From: Symsagittifera roscoffensis
Taxonomy: Eukaryota; Xenacoelomorpha; Acoela; Convolutidae
Length of the DNA: 64,000 bases
Direction: 5' to 3'
Assembly (NCBI RefSeq): GCF_963678635.1
Contig: NC_087071.1
Span: 43,821,095-43,885,094 of the forward strand
The notes beneath the pieces were generated by a model. It was not told the DNA's origin, did not search any database, and saw only the letters and a list, made by a program, of their open reading frames with translations. Made by a program: the position numbers and the translations under genes. Shown here piece after piece: positions 47,235-57,655 of this stretch (positions are counted from its first letter, which is position 1; each line of letters begins with the position of its first letter).

Positions 47235-48741
47235 ATGCATTCGCAAAATTCCAACTCAGCATTTGATGGTGAGCAAAATGGTCCAATCAATGTGCGAAGT
47301 CAGCGAAGTGCAAAGGGCATTAATAGCCAGAATGCTTATCATAACGAGTACTTGTCTCTTGTAAAAGAAGCTGCAACCAAAAGATGGGTTTTTCATATGC
47401 CAGGAGATGATGTTTCTTTTAACTTTCAGTATAATAATTGTCGGTGGCCGAGGGATATGAGTGTGGCTGCGAAATTAGACCTATAACCAGGCGATAGCGT
47501 TCTCCTGAAATTCGGAGAGATAACGGAATATGCTTATTTGAGTGCCATAGTAGAAGCAAAAGATTTGATGATGGTCGAAAAGGTGGTACATGACAAAATA
47601 AAGGAGAGGACAAGAGCACAGCCCGACGTGATGCTCAAGCATGTGAGCTTTATAGAGTAAGTTGACTGTAATGTTTCCAGTTCAGCTTTTTGGTACAGAA
47701 AGATAATGAGAGACAGAACGATAATAAAAAATAGTTTCTTTTAAGTATTGTGATCCATTTTAACAACAATTTTACTGTAATTGTCTGATTTAGAGATCGT
47801 GACTGTAACAAGGAAAATGCGTCATATACTGGCAATGAACACCCGCAAGATGTTGAAGAAGTTGCTGCTGTAGACAAATTTGTGGCGTCAGGCAAGTCAA
47901 AAAAGCGAAAGATCGTGAAACATGCTGATGAAAAGGTTAACAAGAAGAAGCCAAGAATAGAACCGGAAGTCAATTTGGAAGACGACCTTGAGCCAGAAGT
48001 CAACCTTCTAGACAATGCAGCACCTTTAAGTTCGGTTAGTATTCTTATGAATTTGGCTTAAGCTGCTTACGTTTGTGATCCAAAAAAGTTGTCGAACTCA
48101 AAAATATAACTCTAATTTAAAACATAAAAAAAATTTAAAAACACTGATTTGGAACTGATAAAGTAAAATGTTCAATAAAATTATACCGTATATTGAAGGA
48201 AATGGAGAAAGTGTGTCAGTGTTTGGCTTCAAAGGAGATTGTGGATGTTGTAGTGGCAAAATTTGCCGAGCTCAATAAAATCAATGCAGAGCATGCAGCA
48301 AAGTCAGCTTCAGAAAATAAAAAGTTGAAAGATAGATTCGCTTCGATCATTAAAAAGAGTAAACCATCAGCATCCGCTAAGGTTGGACCACTACCACAAC
48401 GTGAAAGCGATGAGCCCATCTGGTTTGGGAAAGGCGACGCAATGGTTGACTTAATGACGGTGGATCCGTCAGAAGGAGCATCGATTTTCGGACGAAAGTT
48501 GGCTGCAGTTATTTTCAATGCGGAGGAAGATTGTCTCCTCATTAACCAACGTATGGGCGTAAAAATGAATAAGAAAGGATCGAGAAGTGCGGCTTCATCA
48601 GACTTGGAGCACTTGTTTAAAGAAGTGGTGAAACGAAACTTTGTTATCGGAGCAGCGGAAGCAATTGAAATAGCCATGAGAGGCGCCAATCAGTACGGGT
48701 CAGAAATGGCTGGAGATTACCCGGAAAAGGTCGAGAAATGA
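47235..48741 (+). CDS. BEN-like protein 1 (three exons, one in-frame stop)
   Basis: Exons 47235-47656, 47794-48034 and 48199-48741 join in phases 2 and 0 to 401 codons. The ATG lies 10 nt after an acceptor (ATTTTTTTAG). The N-terminal part (PGDDVSFNF..PGDSVLLKF) is unassigned. The middle is very basic (KSKKRKIVK, NKKKPR) and probably a nuclear-localisation region. The C-terminal ~115 residues (WFGKGDAMVDLMTV to LEHLFKEVVKRNF) have the spacing of a BEN DNA-binding domain and are clearly related to the next gene. One TAA (47484-47486) interrupts exon 1 while the same frame continues for 56 codons. It may be a disabling mutation, or it may be removed as part of a 30-nt GT-AG interval (47461-47490). 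AATAAA follows 11 nt after the stop. Confidence 0.65.
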
Positions 48742-48950
48742 AGTTGAAAAAAATAAAATGAAATGGTTTTACTCGGTGCTTTTATTTTATTCCTAATTTG
48801 TACCTTGCTTGAGTTGTTTTGTTCCAATCATCTTGGTTTGATGACTTTCGTCAATTCATTTTGATGGTAAACTTTTTTTGTCTCAGCTGAAATTGTAAAT
48901 TTACATGATAAAAACTGGATTGTTCTGACTACAATTTTTTAGAGCAAAAA

Positions 48951-49784
48951 ATGTCTTTTTTACTGAGCACTTCCGAATCTGAATCGGAGAATGAGCCAAT
49001 AATGATCATCCGCAAATCAAAATCAGGAGTTGCTAATGAAACTTTGCCAAATGAGAGATCTTGTGAGAAACTTTCTGTGAAAAAGGGATTAGGTCAGCTG
49101 AATGTTACGCCTCTGCAGTTAACTGCTGGAACGTCGAAAGTAACCGAAAATTCGGGAGTCGAGAATTTTGTTTCTTCCACTCCTCTCGAAAGTCAAGACA
49201 GTCAAGGCAAGAAGCGTATGATAGAGGAACTGGAACGACGGCTCAATGAGGAACTGAACAGCCAACGAAAAAAACTTAAGGCTATTCGGTCAAAGGAAAA
49301 AGCCAATAACTTGGAATTCCTTAAGGTGATGTCAATCGAACTAAACAGTGAGACTCTTTTGCCTATGAACGATTCGGAAGAAGTGGTTTGGTTCCAAAAA
49401 GATGGCGAATGGATTAATTTGATGACCATTTATGCAGGTCCTCAGCCAAGTAAATTTGGACGACATTTGGCGACGAAAATGTTCGGAAAGCATGATGATT
49501 GTCGCCTAATGGTTGAAATGATTGGGTGTGAAAGGCAGAGTGTGTTGACCAGGACGCCAATCCCCAAGGAAGAAGAGAAACTGTTTAGGCGAGTAGTGGA
49601 ACTTAAGTATCCTTTGGAAGCGAGTTACGCGTACGCCGAAGCACGCCTAGCAGCAAACGCGATGGGAGTTGGATATCGTCGCAAATACCCTGGTAAACTG
49701 AGGCAGCTCCTTAATGAGCAGCATAAAAAAATGGTTGCAGATAAACTACAAACAACAACCGTTTTGCAAGATGATTTGGAGTAG
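48951..49784 (+). CDS. BEN-like protein 2
   Basis: A single-exon, intact frame of 277 residues. The ATG is 8 nt behind an acceptor-like AATTTTTTAG. The N-terminus is Ser/Glu-rich and acidic (STSESESENEP), followed by a predicted coiled-coil stretch around residues 85-125 (EELERRLNEELNSQRKKLK). Residues 144-250 match the C-terminal domain of the upstream gene: WFQKDGEWINLMTIY for WFGKGDAMVDLMTV, FGRHLATKMF for FGRKLAAVIF, EEKLFRRVVELKYP for LEHLFKEVVKRNF, and YRRKYPGKL at the end. A BEN-type domain is my best reading, a novel DNA-binding domain the alternative. It is a paralogue of its neighbour, about 200 bp downstream in the same orientation, which suggests duplication within the transposon. 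Confidence 0.65.
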   Translation: MSFLLSTSESESENEPIMIIRKSKSGVANETLPNERSCEKLSVKKGLGQLNVTPLQLTAGTSKVTENSGVENFVSSTPLESQDSQGKKRMIEELERRLNEELNSQRKKLKAIRSKEKANNLEFLKVMSIELNSETLLPMNDSEEVVWFQKDGEWINLMTIYAGPQPSKFGRHLATKMFGKHDDCRLMVEMIGCERQSVLTRTPIPKEEEKLFRRVVELKYPLEASYAYAEARLAANAMGVGYRRKYPGKLRQLLNEQHKKMVADKLQTTTVLQDDLE

Positions 49785-50051
49785 AGCTAAAAATTGCCCT
49801 AGAAAAGTCAAATAACGAAATTGGAAAAGATGAACTTGCTTACCTTGGCGCTTTAATCTTTTTTAGTTTTGTGCCTTGCATAAACATTTTGTTTTTATTC
49901 AAAGAAGTTTGATAACTTAGTCAATTAATTTTGATGCTGCTGATTTTTTAACAGTGAAGGTATATCAACAAATGAATCATAAAAGCCCGTTAATGAGTGA
50001 AAAGCGTTCTTAATGTTTTTCAGATTGTTTTTTTTTTTCAGTAGGTTTCTT

Positions 50052-53000
50052 ATGGAAGTTCGACAGGAAGAGTCGCACTACATTGCATCTCTTAAAGGCA
50101 AGAACTGCCTGATATTGGCACATTGTGACGCATACGTCAGCAACCGCATGGTGAAATATGGCGGGAGAGAACCCATATCTTTAGCGCGGGACCTCGGTTA
50201 TGAATCGTATCAAGAACTTTTGACTAAACACAAAATTGCACGAACGTACGAGCAGATTTTAAGTAATTGTTATCAGGAAGTCAAAGATTCTTCTTTCAGT
50301 ATTAAGTTTGATAGCTTCAATGGATATGGTCTATACTATGAGGGTAAGCATAAACTTCGCTCTAACGATAAGAGAAACTACCGAATCCCTGAATTGCGAG
50401 CTCTTATACAGCGTGTTCCAAAATTCCTTGAAGATCAGATCAAACCAGTCTCTGTGTTTGCGCCTACAGATTTATGCTCTCAAATGCGCATAATGGTTGG
50501 TCCTGTTCGCTTCGCCAACCATTCTTGCGACCCTAATTGCGAGTATGTCGTAACTGAGCACAAAAACATGAAATTTGTGCGCCTGCAGATTCTGAAAGAC
50601 ATCGAGCCATACACAGAAATAAGTGTATATTACGGTCCAAATTTTTTCGAAACTGGCAATTCTTCTTGCAAATGTCCCCATACACAGTTCCATCATTCTG
50701 ATCCTTGCTCATCAAGAAATGAAGTTAGTGTTCAAAGTCAGCAAATTAGCCTAAAGCCAGAGAAAATTTTGCGCTTTGAAGATCGAAGGTATCGGCTAAA
50801 TCGATCAAATGGGCCGAAAACAAAACGGAAAAAGATTGTGCAATACGAAATGAGAGAGCATTGTTCAGATAGCTCGAATGAAGATAGCGATGACGAGTAT
50901 TGCTGCGATGCTGAAACCAGCCTTTTTTGTGACTCGATAGACCAAAGTGACTCAGATTTTGTCTCGACTAAATCCTCTGAAATCGAGATTAATTACGAAA
51001 CAAAAGATCGCTGTGATGATGAAACTGCTACGGGCGCTTTGGTAGGTTCTCCATCGATTGCAGTTGATGATTTTAATCAAAACAGGCAGCTGGGCATGAT
51101 GGCTTCTTCTCCCATAATGATAGACGCTGAAGAACAAAAAGGGGATCTCAGTTTGTCACATATTGACGTATTGGGAAATGATGATTGCGATAGGTCAAGC
51201 AGTGGAGTTTCAGATGAATTTCCACAAAATGCCAGATCCATGTCCAATTTCGTTATGTGTGCCAACGCCCTCATTGCTCGACACGGTACTTCTGACGCTG
51301 AGGCAAATAACTGGTTTAAATTGATTCGGACAGCGTTTCCCGAAAGCAACATTCCCAGTTTCAAAGCATTAAAGCGCCAGTACCATGTAGTAAAAGCCAG
51401 CGAAGGTACATTTGTTAGAAGTTCGGGGCTAGGAAAGCGGTGGCAGCTCGAATTTATATCTGAGTTGAGGGACATTGTGAATTCAAACATCACATAAATT
51501 TTTCAGTTTTCAACGACTCATGATGGAAATACCGATCTCAAAATTGGAAACCCCTTTAATCACCTTTTGCAGACTTTGACAGTCCACTTGCTTCTAAATT
51601 CAGACGGCGTGGATGCGTTCAAATGTAACGCAAAGTCACTCTGGCCCGTTTGGCTGGCCATTGCCGATCTTCCCCCAATGAAACGGTGTATGTTTAAAAA
51701 CATCGTACTCGCGACACTCTGGTATGGAAAGAACAAACCAGACTGGAACGAGCTTTTTCAAGTAAGAATTTTTTTCGCATTAAAAAGTGTGGTCGGAGGT
51801 TTTGATTGTTGGTTTTTAAAAATGCTATTCTCTGAAACGTTTTTTTTTGTGCTTCAGGAACTTCAATTAAAACTTCAGACAAATGAGTGCTCTATAAGTT
51901 TTCAAGGTCGCAGCTACCGTTTGATTTTTCGTGTCAAAATCTTAATTTCGGATATGCCAGCGACAGCAGCTATGCTCAACATGCATCACCATAGAGCGAA
52001 ATTTGGATGCACGTTGTGTTATGCAGAATCGGACTTCAAAGAAGGCATACGGTATTATCCAAACAGAAACTTTACAATGAGGGACATTGACACGCATCAT
52101 CAAATTCTACAAGAAGTTACTCTTACAAAAAAGCCCAAGAAAGGAGTTAAAGGGCCGACTAAACTTTCAGCAATTTTGAAGGGTTTACCATTGACAGCTC
52201 CAGTTGATAGCATGCATCAAGTTTATCTTGGTGTTACTAAAGTCTTACTTGGTGTCGTGGTAAAGAAAACTGCAATCGTAGACAAAAAAGACATGGACGA
52301 CTTGGCTGCATCAATCAAGGTAAGTACTTAAACTTTTCAAAAACACTTCGTTCGAAATGAATTTTCAATTGAAGATTGTTTCAGCTAACTAAAGATTTCA
52401 AAAGAAGCATACGACCACTTTCTGAATTGGAGCATTTTAAAGCAAACGAATTCAAGGTCTGGCTCCTGTACATTGGCCCGCTCTTGTTGAAAGAAAAAGC
52501 GCCTCAAGAACTTTTCGAGCGATTCTCGATTTTCAGCTACGCAATCCGTTTGTTGATGATGTCCAGTAAGTATGTGGATGCGGCAGATGAATTGATACAA
52601 TTGTTCTTAAAAAGGACCGAAGATGCTTATAGTGACATAGTGTTTTCGCCGAACCTTCACAGTCTGAGTCACCTTGCATGGCAAGTGAAAAACTTTGGGC
52701 CTCTTTGGACTTGCTCATCGATGATGTTCGAATCAGCTAATTATCTTCTTAAATCAAAATTCACTGGAACTGTGAATATCCTTCCACTTGTTATAGAGAG
52801 GTACCATAGAAACAAAGATACTTTGAAACAACATGTTGCTGAGGACTCTCTAGCAGATCTCTGCCATCAATTTCGAAATACTACAAAACGTTTTAACAGA
52901 ACTGTTTTGGATCAATCAAGGTTGCCCTTCCAATTTAGAAACGAAATAACGCCGTTCTACAGCAATGCGAAGTTTGCTTATTTTGAGCTTGATTCGATTT

Positions 53001-53302
53001 TTCATTCCAATTCCAACAATAGTTATGTCACATTTTTGTTGGATGATGCACCACATTGTGGTCAAGCACAATATTTTATGGGCGGCTGTCCCGAGAAAGT
53101 GATGATACAACACTTCAAGATAGTAGAATCATATCAATGCACAAAGAAAGTTGATCTGCCTATTTTTTCATTTCACGAAGTGAAGCAATCTGATCGTGTT
53201 ACTCTGATCAACTTGCACTCTGTGACCGAGAAACTCCTGCGCGTTGATATATCTGAGAGAATATACCTTATTCCTCTCATAAATATGTTTGAACATGATT
53301 AA
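50052..53302 (+). CDS. SUV4-20-like SET domain plus CACTA/Tnp2 transposase, one frame
   Basis: The start ATG (50052) is 10 nt behind a long T-tract and CAG. Residues 80-212 form a SET domain closest to SUV4-20/KMT5 histone H4K20 methyltransferases: FNGYGLYYEGKHK, MVGPVRFANHSCDPNC (NHSC pseudoknot, 156-163), IEPYTEISVYYGPNFF, then a post-SET CKC. An acidic linker (270-420) leads to a helical segment (MCANALIARHGTSDAEANNW) like the N-terminus of animal Tnp2 transposases. A TAA stop (51495-51497) follows, but the same frame resumes at once. Exons ending 51761, then 51858-52319 and 52385-53302, encode NSDGVDAFK, ISDMPATAAMLN, CTLC, DSMHQVYLGVTKVLL, HSLSHLAW and FGPLWTCSSMMFESAN, the Tnp2 signature including candidate catalytic Asp and Glu. 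The first in-frame ATG after the TAA lies inside the conserved core, so a separate transposase start is unlikely. Confidence 0.8.
51495..51506 (+). other. Stop codon and splice-acceptor junction between SET and transposase
   Basis: The TAA is followed by ATTTTTCAG, a good acceptor in phase 0. Phase-0 donors upstream are CAT|GTAGTA (51387), TTT|GTTAGA (51414) and ATT|GTGAAT (51477), giving introns of 120, 93 and 30 nt that would each remove the stop and fuse the two parts. Confidence 0.55.
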
Positions 53303-53555
53303 TTTCTGCCTTGCTTGCATGAGTATAAACTTAGCGTTAAAACGTAAAATGATCTATAGTTATTGAGATCGGCTTTCCTCATCTACTTGATGGCTAAAAT
53401 TTTTGTTCAATTTTTTCTTAATGTGCTTGTTGCCTATGGAAAATGTAAAAACATCCATCAGCAGTTTTTTTGTGAACCAATTATTCTACTACTATTTGCG
53501 TGCTCGAAGTATCAGTTTTTAACAGCATTTGAGTTGTATCGATGTAATCATCTGT
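53303..53555. other. 3' flank of the transposase
   Basis: AT-rich. No canonical AATAAA stands out in the first 150 bases after the stop, and no further frame is visible. Confidence 0.4.
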
Positions 53556-53835
53556 TGTCGAGCACTTTTTTTCGGTCGATGACGGTCTAAACAAACCTTG
53601 CTTAGGTCGAGCACGGTCAAGCGTTTTTTTTTGTCGAACACAGTGGAAACATATAGTGCTTGGACCAGGCACCTCGTGTACATTTTTTTTTGGTCGAGCA
53701 CAGTCCAGACATATCTTGCTTTAGTCAAGCACGGTCAAGAACAAATGTTTCGGTCGAGCACAACCGAAACATACCGCGTTTTGGTCAAGACGATCGAAAC
53801 ATATCGAACTTTGGTCGAGGCGGCCGAAACAAAAA
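53556..53835 (+). repeat. Degenerate ~37 bp tandem repeat, possible subterminal repeats
   Basis: About seven to eight copies of GGTCGAGCACGGTC followed by AAACATA.CTTGCTTT, separated by short T-runs, begin 254 bp after the transposase stop. CACTA transposons are known for subterminal repeat arrays that the transposase binds, and the position fits. I could not find a matching array upstream of the first BEN-like gene. Confidence 0.7.
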
Positions 53836-53967
53836 GTCAGCTCGGGACGGTTCTCTGAACTTCTTCCTCGACTTATATTCCATAATGTAAATTGTCTCTG
53901 CACAGTTTCGTTTCTTTTTATTTCTAGTTTTTTATTATAATCTTAACACCCTGGCAAAATTGGTTTT

Positions 53968-54040
53968 TTAGCGTTTAGGGAGAGCTCGGAAAACCAATTT
54001 CTGAACACAAAAATTACATCAGAAATTAGCTCTTCCCCTG
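53968..54040. repeat. Inverted repeat (hairpin)
   Basis: GGGAGAGCT...AATTTCTGA faces TCAGAAATTAGCTCTTCCCC. It lies just beyond the tandem array and may mark an element boundary. The right arm continues into CCTGATTATCGAGCC, a near match to 8787-8801. Confidence 0.6.
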
Positions 54041-54470
54041 ATTATCGAGCCAAATGAAAATTATACCACCTCGTGTTATGACAGCTGTTCGATGAATCAC
54101 AGTTAGCCAATTTTAAAAGGTTCTAATTAAAACTTAAATTTGCATTGATACATTTTCTAGATTTTGAGTATAGGATCGCACAATACGCTCAAGTTCTTTA
54201 GACGTTCAACAAATTTCAAAAAAAGAATTTTTTCAAAGTTCCCTTGCGTTCATGACTTTTTTCCAACTGTTTTCTTGCCTATGTTCTATTGCTTGAAGTG
54301 ATTCATTTTGAAAAAATGAAAGAGAGACTTGCCTATGGCGTATAATTTTTTGTGCGCTGTCTGGTTTTTTTGTTCAACGAATATACATTGTTAAGGAGCC
54401 ACTTGAAAAACGGAATTTCTTATTCAACCTTAAAGAATTTATTCGCCATCATTCACAATTGTTTTTTTTT
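54041..54470. other. No recognisable gene
   Basis: AT-rich spacer between the transposon region and the next gene. Confidence 0.4.
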
Positions 54471-54481
54471 CAGAAACAGAT

Positions 54482-56431
54482 ATGTCTGAATCGTCACTAC
54501 TCATTGATATTAAAAATTTGTTGCCTCCCAAATTGTCTCCCAAAAACTCAGATTCCATTACAATCATTGAACCTTATGACTCAAATTTTAAGATTCCCAA
54601 AAACGCCGCTAATGAAAAGAAGAAAAAACAGAGTTTCGAAAGCAAAAAGACAATTCAAAAGAAATCTGAAAAGCAACCCTCGAAGGTGAGTTTAAACTTT
54701 TTCTTCAGATGTTTCCAAGTGTAATAAGTCGTAGTGGAAACTCTTTTTTAGGTCTTGGTGATGTTTTGTTTATCTTTCAGCCAAACCAAGATATCATTGT
54801 TCAATTTTCTGTAGCAAGTGACCGAATATTCATGCTGGTGGTTATTTTTTAGTCAAACTTTGGCTTTTGACCAGCCATTATGCGTTTTTTAAAAGCGCCT
54901 GGAAACTATCATCTGGAGCTATTTTTTGAGCTCAAAGAATTTTCCACCATTAAACAAATTTTCTACCTGCTGAAGTCTTTGAACAGTTTGTGGGACTGCC
55001 ATGACTGCTAAGATACAATTTGGTATAAAGAAATAATTTTTAAGAAAAAATGTTTTTAAGCAAATGAAAAGCGGTAATAGTATTTGTACTCGTTGTGGTT
55101 TTCTATCTAGAACAATTTCGACATTTTTAACTGAAAATTTTTGGACGGAATCATTATCCTCTGAAAGCTGGATTTTCGAAAGCGGATTTGAAATGTTAGT
55201 TTCCCTATTTGACCTAGTTTTCGCAATCATGCATCATAAATTGTTTTTCAAATTCACATTTTTAGGCCATCTGTTTTTTAGTGCAATTCGAAAGTTGAAG
55301 TACTTCAAAAACAAGTCAGTGTTTTTTTGCGCTATTCTTGTGTTCATTGACACTTTTTCAATAGTATGTGAGCTTTTTATATATTTTTTGCATAAGTGGA
55401 TTTTTTTTTTCAATTTTATATTAAGAGTAATGAATGTAGTGAGGACTCTTGCAGGTCTTGCTGATTTTTTTTCTGGAAAAGTCTGATAATGTGCATAAAG
55501 TTCTCTATTATTTACAGAGTTGCACACATACATATTGATTCATTTATGAATGCACATAGGTATATATGCACTTTTTTTTAGTTCAATTAAAGTTCATCTA
55601 TTGAAAGTGACGTAAATATCACTCTCCTAATACAAAGGTGGAAAAGGCGCGAAAAAACGTGAACGATTACTCATTTAGAAAGTGGAATTTAATTTTTTTA
55701 TTTCCATTGGAAAAAAAACTTTACCTGTTGATCCAGTTTTCTCTGGTTGGGTTCAGGTTACAAAAAAGCGCCTCTCATAAATTCTTATAGATAATCAAAG
55801 AAGGGCATCTATTTTTTCTTCGAATTTCGAAAAATGAGATTTTTTAATCAATTCAGTCTTTTTTTTAGTTTCCTTGCGTCAATGATACTTTTTTCTGTTG
55901 GCAATGTTTTATTTGAATAATTTTTCCCACAGAAACCAAGTACGTTTGGTTTTGCTTTAGCAGGCTTATTATTCCAGCAGTGATTCCTCATTCATTTTGT
56001 TTTGAAGTCGGTTACTTTAGGGTCAAAAGAGTGTCAAATTTCGAGCACGAAGTAAATGTTCTAGAACATTGCGATTCAGAGGCATGGAACCTTTCGGAAG
56101 CTTAGGAGAATCGAAAAAGAAGTTGAGAGAGTTATTTACTGATATTAAAAAAGTCAATTTTCTGGACTCGAGAAAAAACCAAAACAAGCTCAATGGTTGG
56201 ATGATGTTCTACGATGCTAAAAGTTGCTCTGATGTTAAAAATTGTATCGATCGAGAGCATCATTTTGGCATAGAAATAATCAAAGAAGGAGAAACCGCGC
56301 CTATGCAACTTGCAATTCAGAAGCAGGTACAAAAATCTTTCAAAAAGCCACATGCGCGTCTGTTGGATGAAAATCGAGTTCTTGAGAATGACATTATGTA
56401 TTTCCCATCATCAAATGCAACATGGTTTTAG
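54482..56431 (+). CDS. Lysine-rich protein of unknown function (two exons)
   Basis: Exon 1 (54482-54685) starts with ATG 8 nt after TTTTTTTTTCAG and ends at AAG|GTGAGT in phase 0. Exon 2 (56021-56431) follows ACTTTAG and is open in the matching phase to TAG. The product has 204 residues. The N-terminal half is Ser/Pro/Lys-rich and ends in a basic run (NEKKKKQSFESKKTIQKKSE). The second half has KSVKFRARSK, then a charged, possibly helical stretch (GESKKKLRELFTDIKKVNFL) and HHFGIEIIKEGE. There is no signal peptide or membrane segment. The intron (1335 bp) holds an R1 copy. I do not recognise the family. It could be a fifth gene of the transposon or an unrelated host nuclear protein. The clean splice phase supports a real gene. 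Confidence 0.5.
55431..55905 (+). repeat. Repeat R1, copy 6 (in intron)
   Basis: AAGAGTAATGAATGTAGTGAGG head, R1b middle (AAAGTGACGTAAATATC) and TTGATCCAGTTTTCTCTGG tail. It lies in the sense orientation inside the intron of the lysine-rich gene. Confidence 0.8.
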
Positions 56432-56603
56432 TAGCAGGGTCTGCATAAATTGATCTAGTGATGCATTTCTAAATTTTGCCTACGTTCTAATTATTTGTCA
56501 TAATTTAGATTTTCCACTACCTTTTCGAAATGTTTTTTCCCATTTGAGGGTTAGCACCAAACATTTCAGTATTGATAAACTCATTCGTTTTTAAAAAATT
56601 AAA

Positions 56604-56955
56604 AACGTAGGAAAGAATCCTGTATAGGTCTTGGTAATTTTTTGTGTTTTTTTCAGGAAAAAGTCTAAAATGAGTTCAAGCTCAGTTTTGATTTTTCGCG
56701 GCTTTCGATTTCTCGTTAAACTCAGTTCGTTTCCTTTGTTAGAAAGAAGGCAAAATCCTTCATTTGACCGCGACAATGAAAAGTCACGAAAAGCGTGACC
56801 GACTCTGGTCTCGAAAGTGGAATTTAATTATCAGATTTTCCAGCGGAATGAAAAAATTACCTTTTGGTACGCTTTTCTCAAATTAGTATAATAGTATCAA
56901 AAAAACACAAATGATAAATTTTTCTTGAAAATAAAAAAGCTTCAAAGCCAGGTTT
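56604..56955 (+). repeat. Repeat R1, copy 7
   Basis: Head decayed to ACGTAGGAAAGAATCC. R1a middle with AAAGTCACGAAAAGCGTGACC. The tail degenerates before the ATCT word. Confidence 0.7.
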
Positions 56956-56998
56956 TTTTCAAAAAATGAAAAAACGAGTTTTCTTCTTCAACCTTTAC

Positions 56999-57176
56999 TT
57001 GGTCGTCAGCTGTTTCATGATGCCCAATGGCATTTGCATGGAGGGACTGTGATGATGCTCACCGTGTGGAGGAAGATGAAATTGGCGGGCGTGGGATGAG
57101 GAGGGCGTGAGTGTGTGTGTGTGTGTGTGTTTGTGCGTGCATGCGGAAGGGGTACTTTGAGAGGGTGTAGGTTTCG
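56999..57176 (-). CDS. Possible exon of an unrecognised gene
   Basis: On the minus strand a GC-richer stretch lies between an acceptor (TTATGTTTTAG) and a donor (GTAAAG), reading TPSSSHARQFHLPPHG and SPSMQMPLGIMKQL. A second frame is also open to an internal GTGAGC donor. A CA/GT microsatellite (57112-57132) sits inside. Together with 58781-59082 it may belong to one minus-strand gene, but frames cannot be joined with certainty. Confidence 0.25.
57112..57145 (+). repeat. GT microsatellite
   Basis: About ten GT units followed by an interrupted GTGCGTGCATG stretch. Confidence 0.95.
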
Positions 57177-57445
57177 CTAAAACATAACTAAAGAGGTGTT
57201 TCACAGAACTACCAAGATCCTGATTAAATTTTCGTAAGAAGAATTGTCACTCACAACCAATTATCGCCTGAAATAAATTGTCGCCATGCCAAGTGATGTT
57301 GTCAAAAGGGTTAAAAGTTGAAAAGGGTTAAAAGTTAGTGGAAGTTATTGGAATATTTGTTAAGTTGGTGACTGCAGACAAGGATTATAACTTGCTGTTT
57401 TACAAAACGTTCGCTCCATAATATTTTATGGTTCCTTGTTTAAAT

Positions 57446-57487
57446 GTCAATGAACGTAGTTAAGACTCCTATAGAGGTTGTATTTGT
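57446..57487 (+). repeat. Repeat R1, copy 8 (head only)
   Basis: AATGAACGTAGTTAAGACTCC then breaks into an inverted R2 copy, so R2 probably inserted into this R1. Confidence 0.7.
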
Positions 57488-57655
57488 TTTACACAGAGGC
57501 GAAGCTGAGCTTCGCACCTTTTGCGTTCCAAACCAAGAAAGCCGCTAAGTCTAAAAAATTTGAAAAAACTGGATCTATAAATAAGGCTAGGTTTGAAAAA
57601 ACAACGAGCCAAGACAAAAGCTGCTTGTGAGACGCACAAGTTTTTTTCACCCATT
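57488..57655 (-). repeat. Repeat R2, inverted copy
   Basis: ACACAGAGGCGAAGCTGAGC and the following 150 bp are the reverse complement of 36185-36345. Confidence 0.7.

Noticed and set aside
48216-48689. 157-codon minus-strand frame over BEN-like gene 1
   Set aside because: Antisense shadow of the conserved frame; the plus-strand protein is the one conserved with the neighbouring gene.
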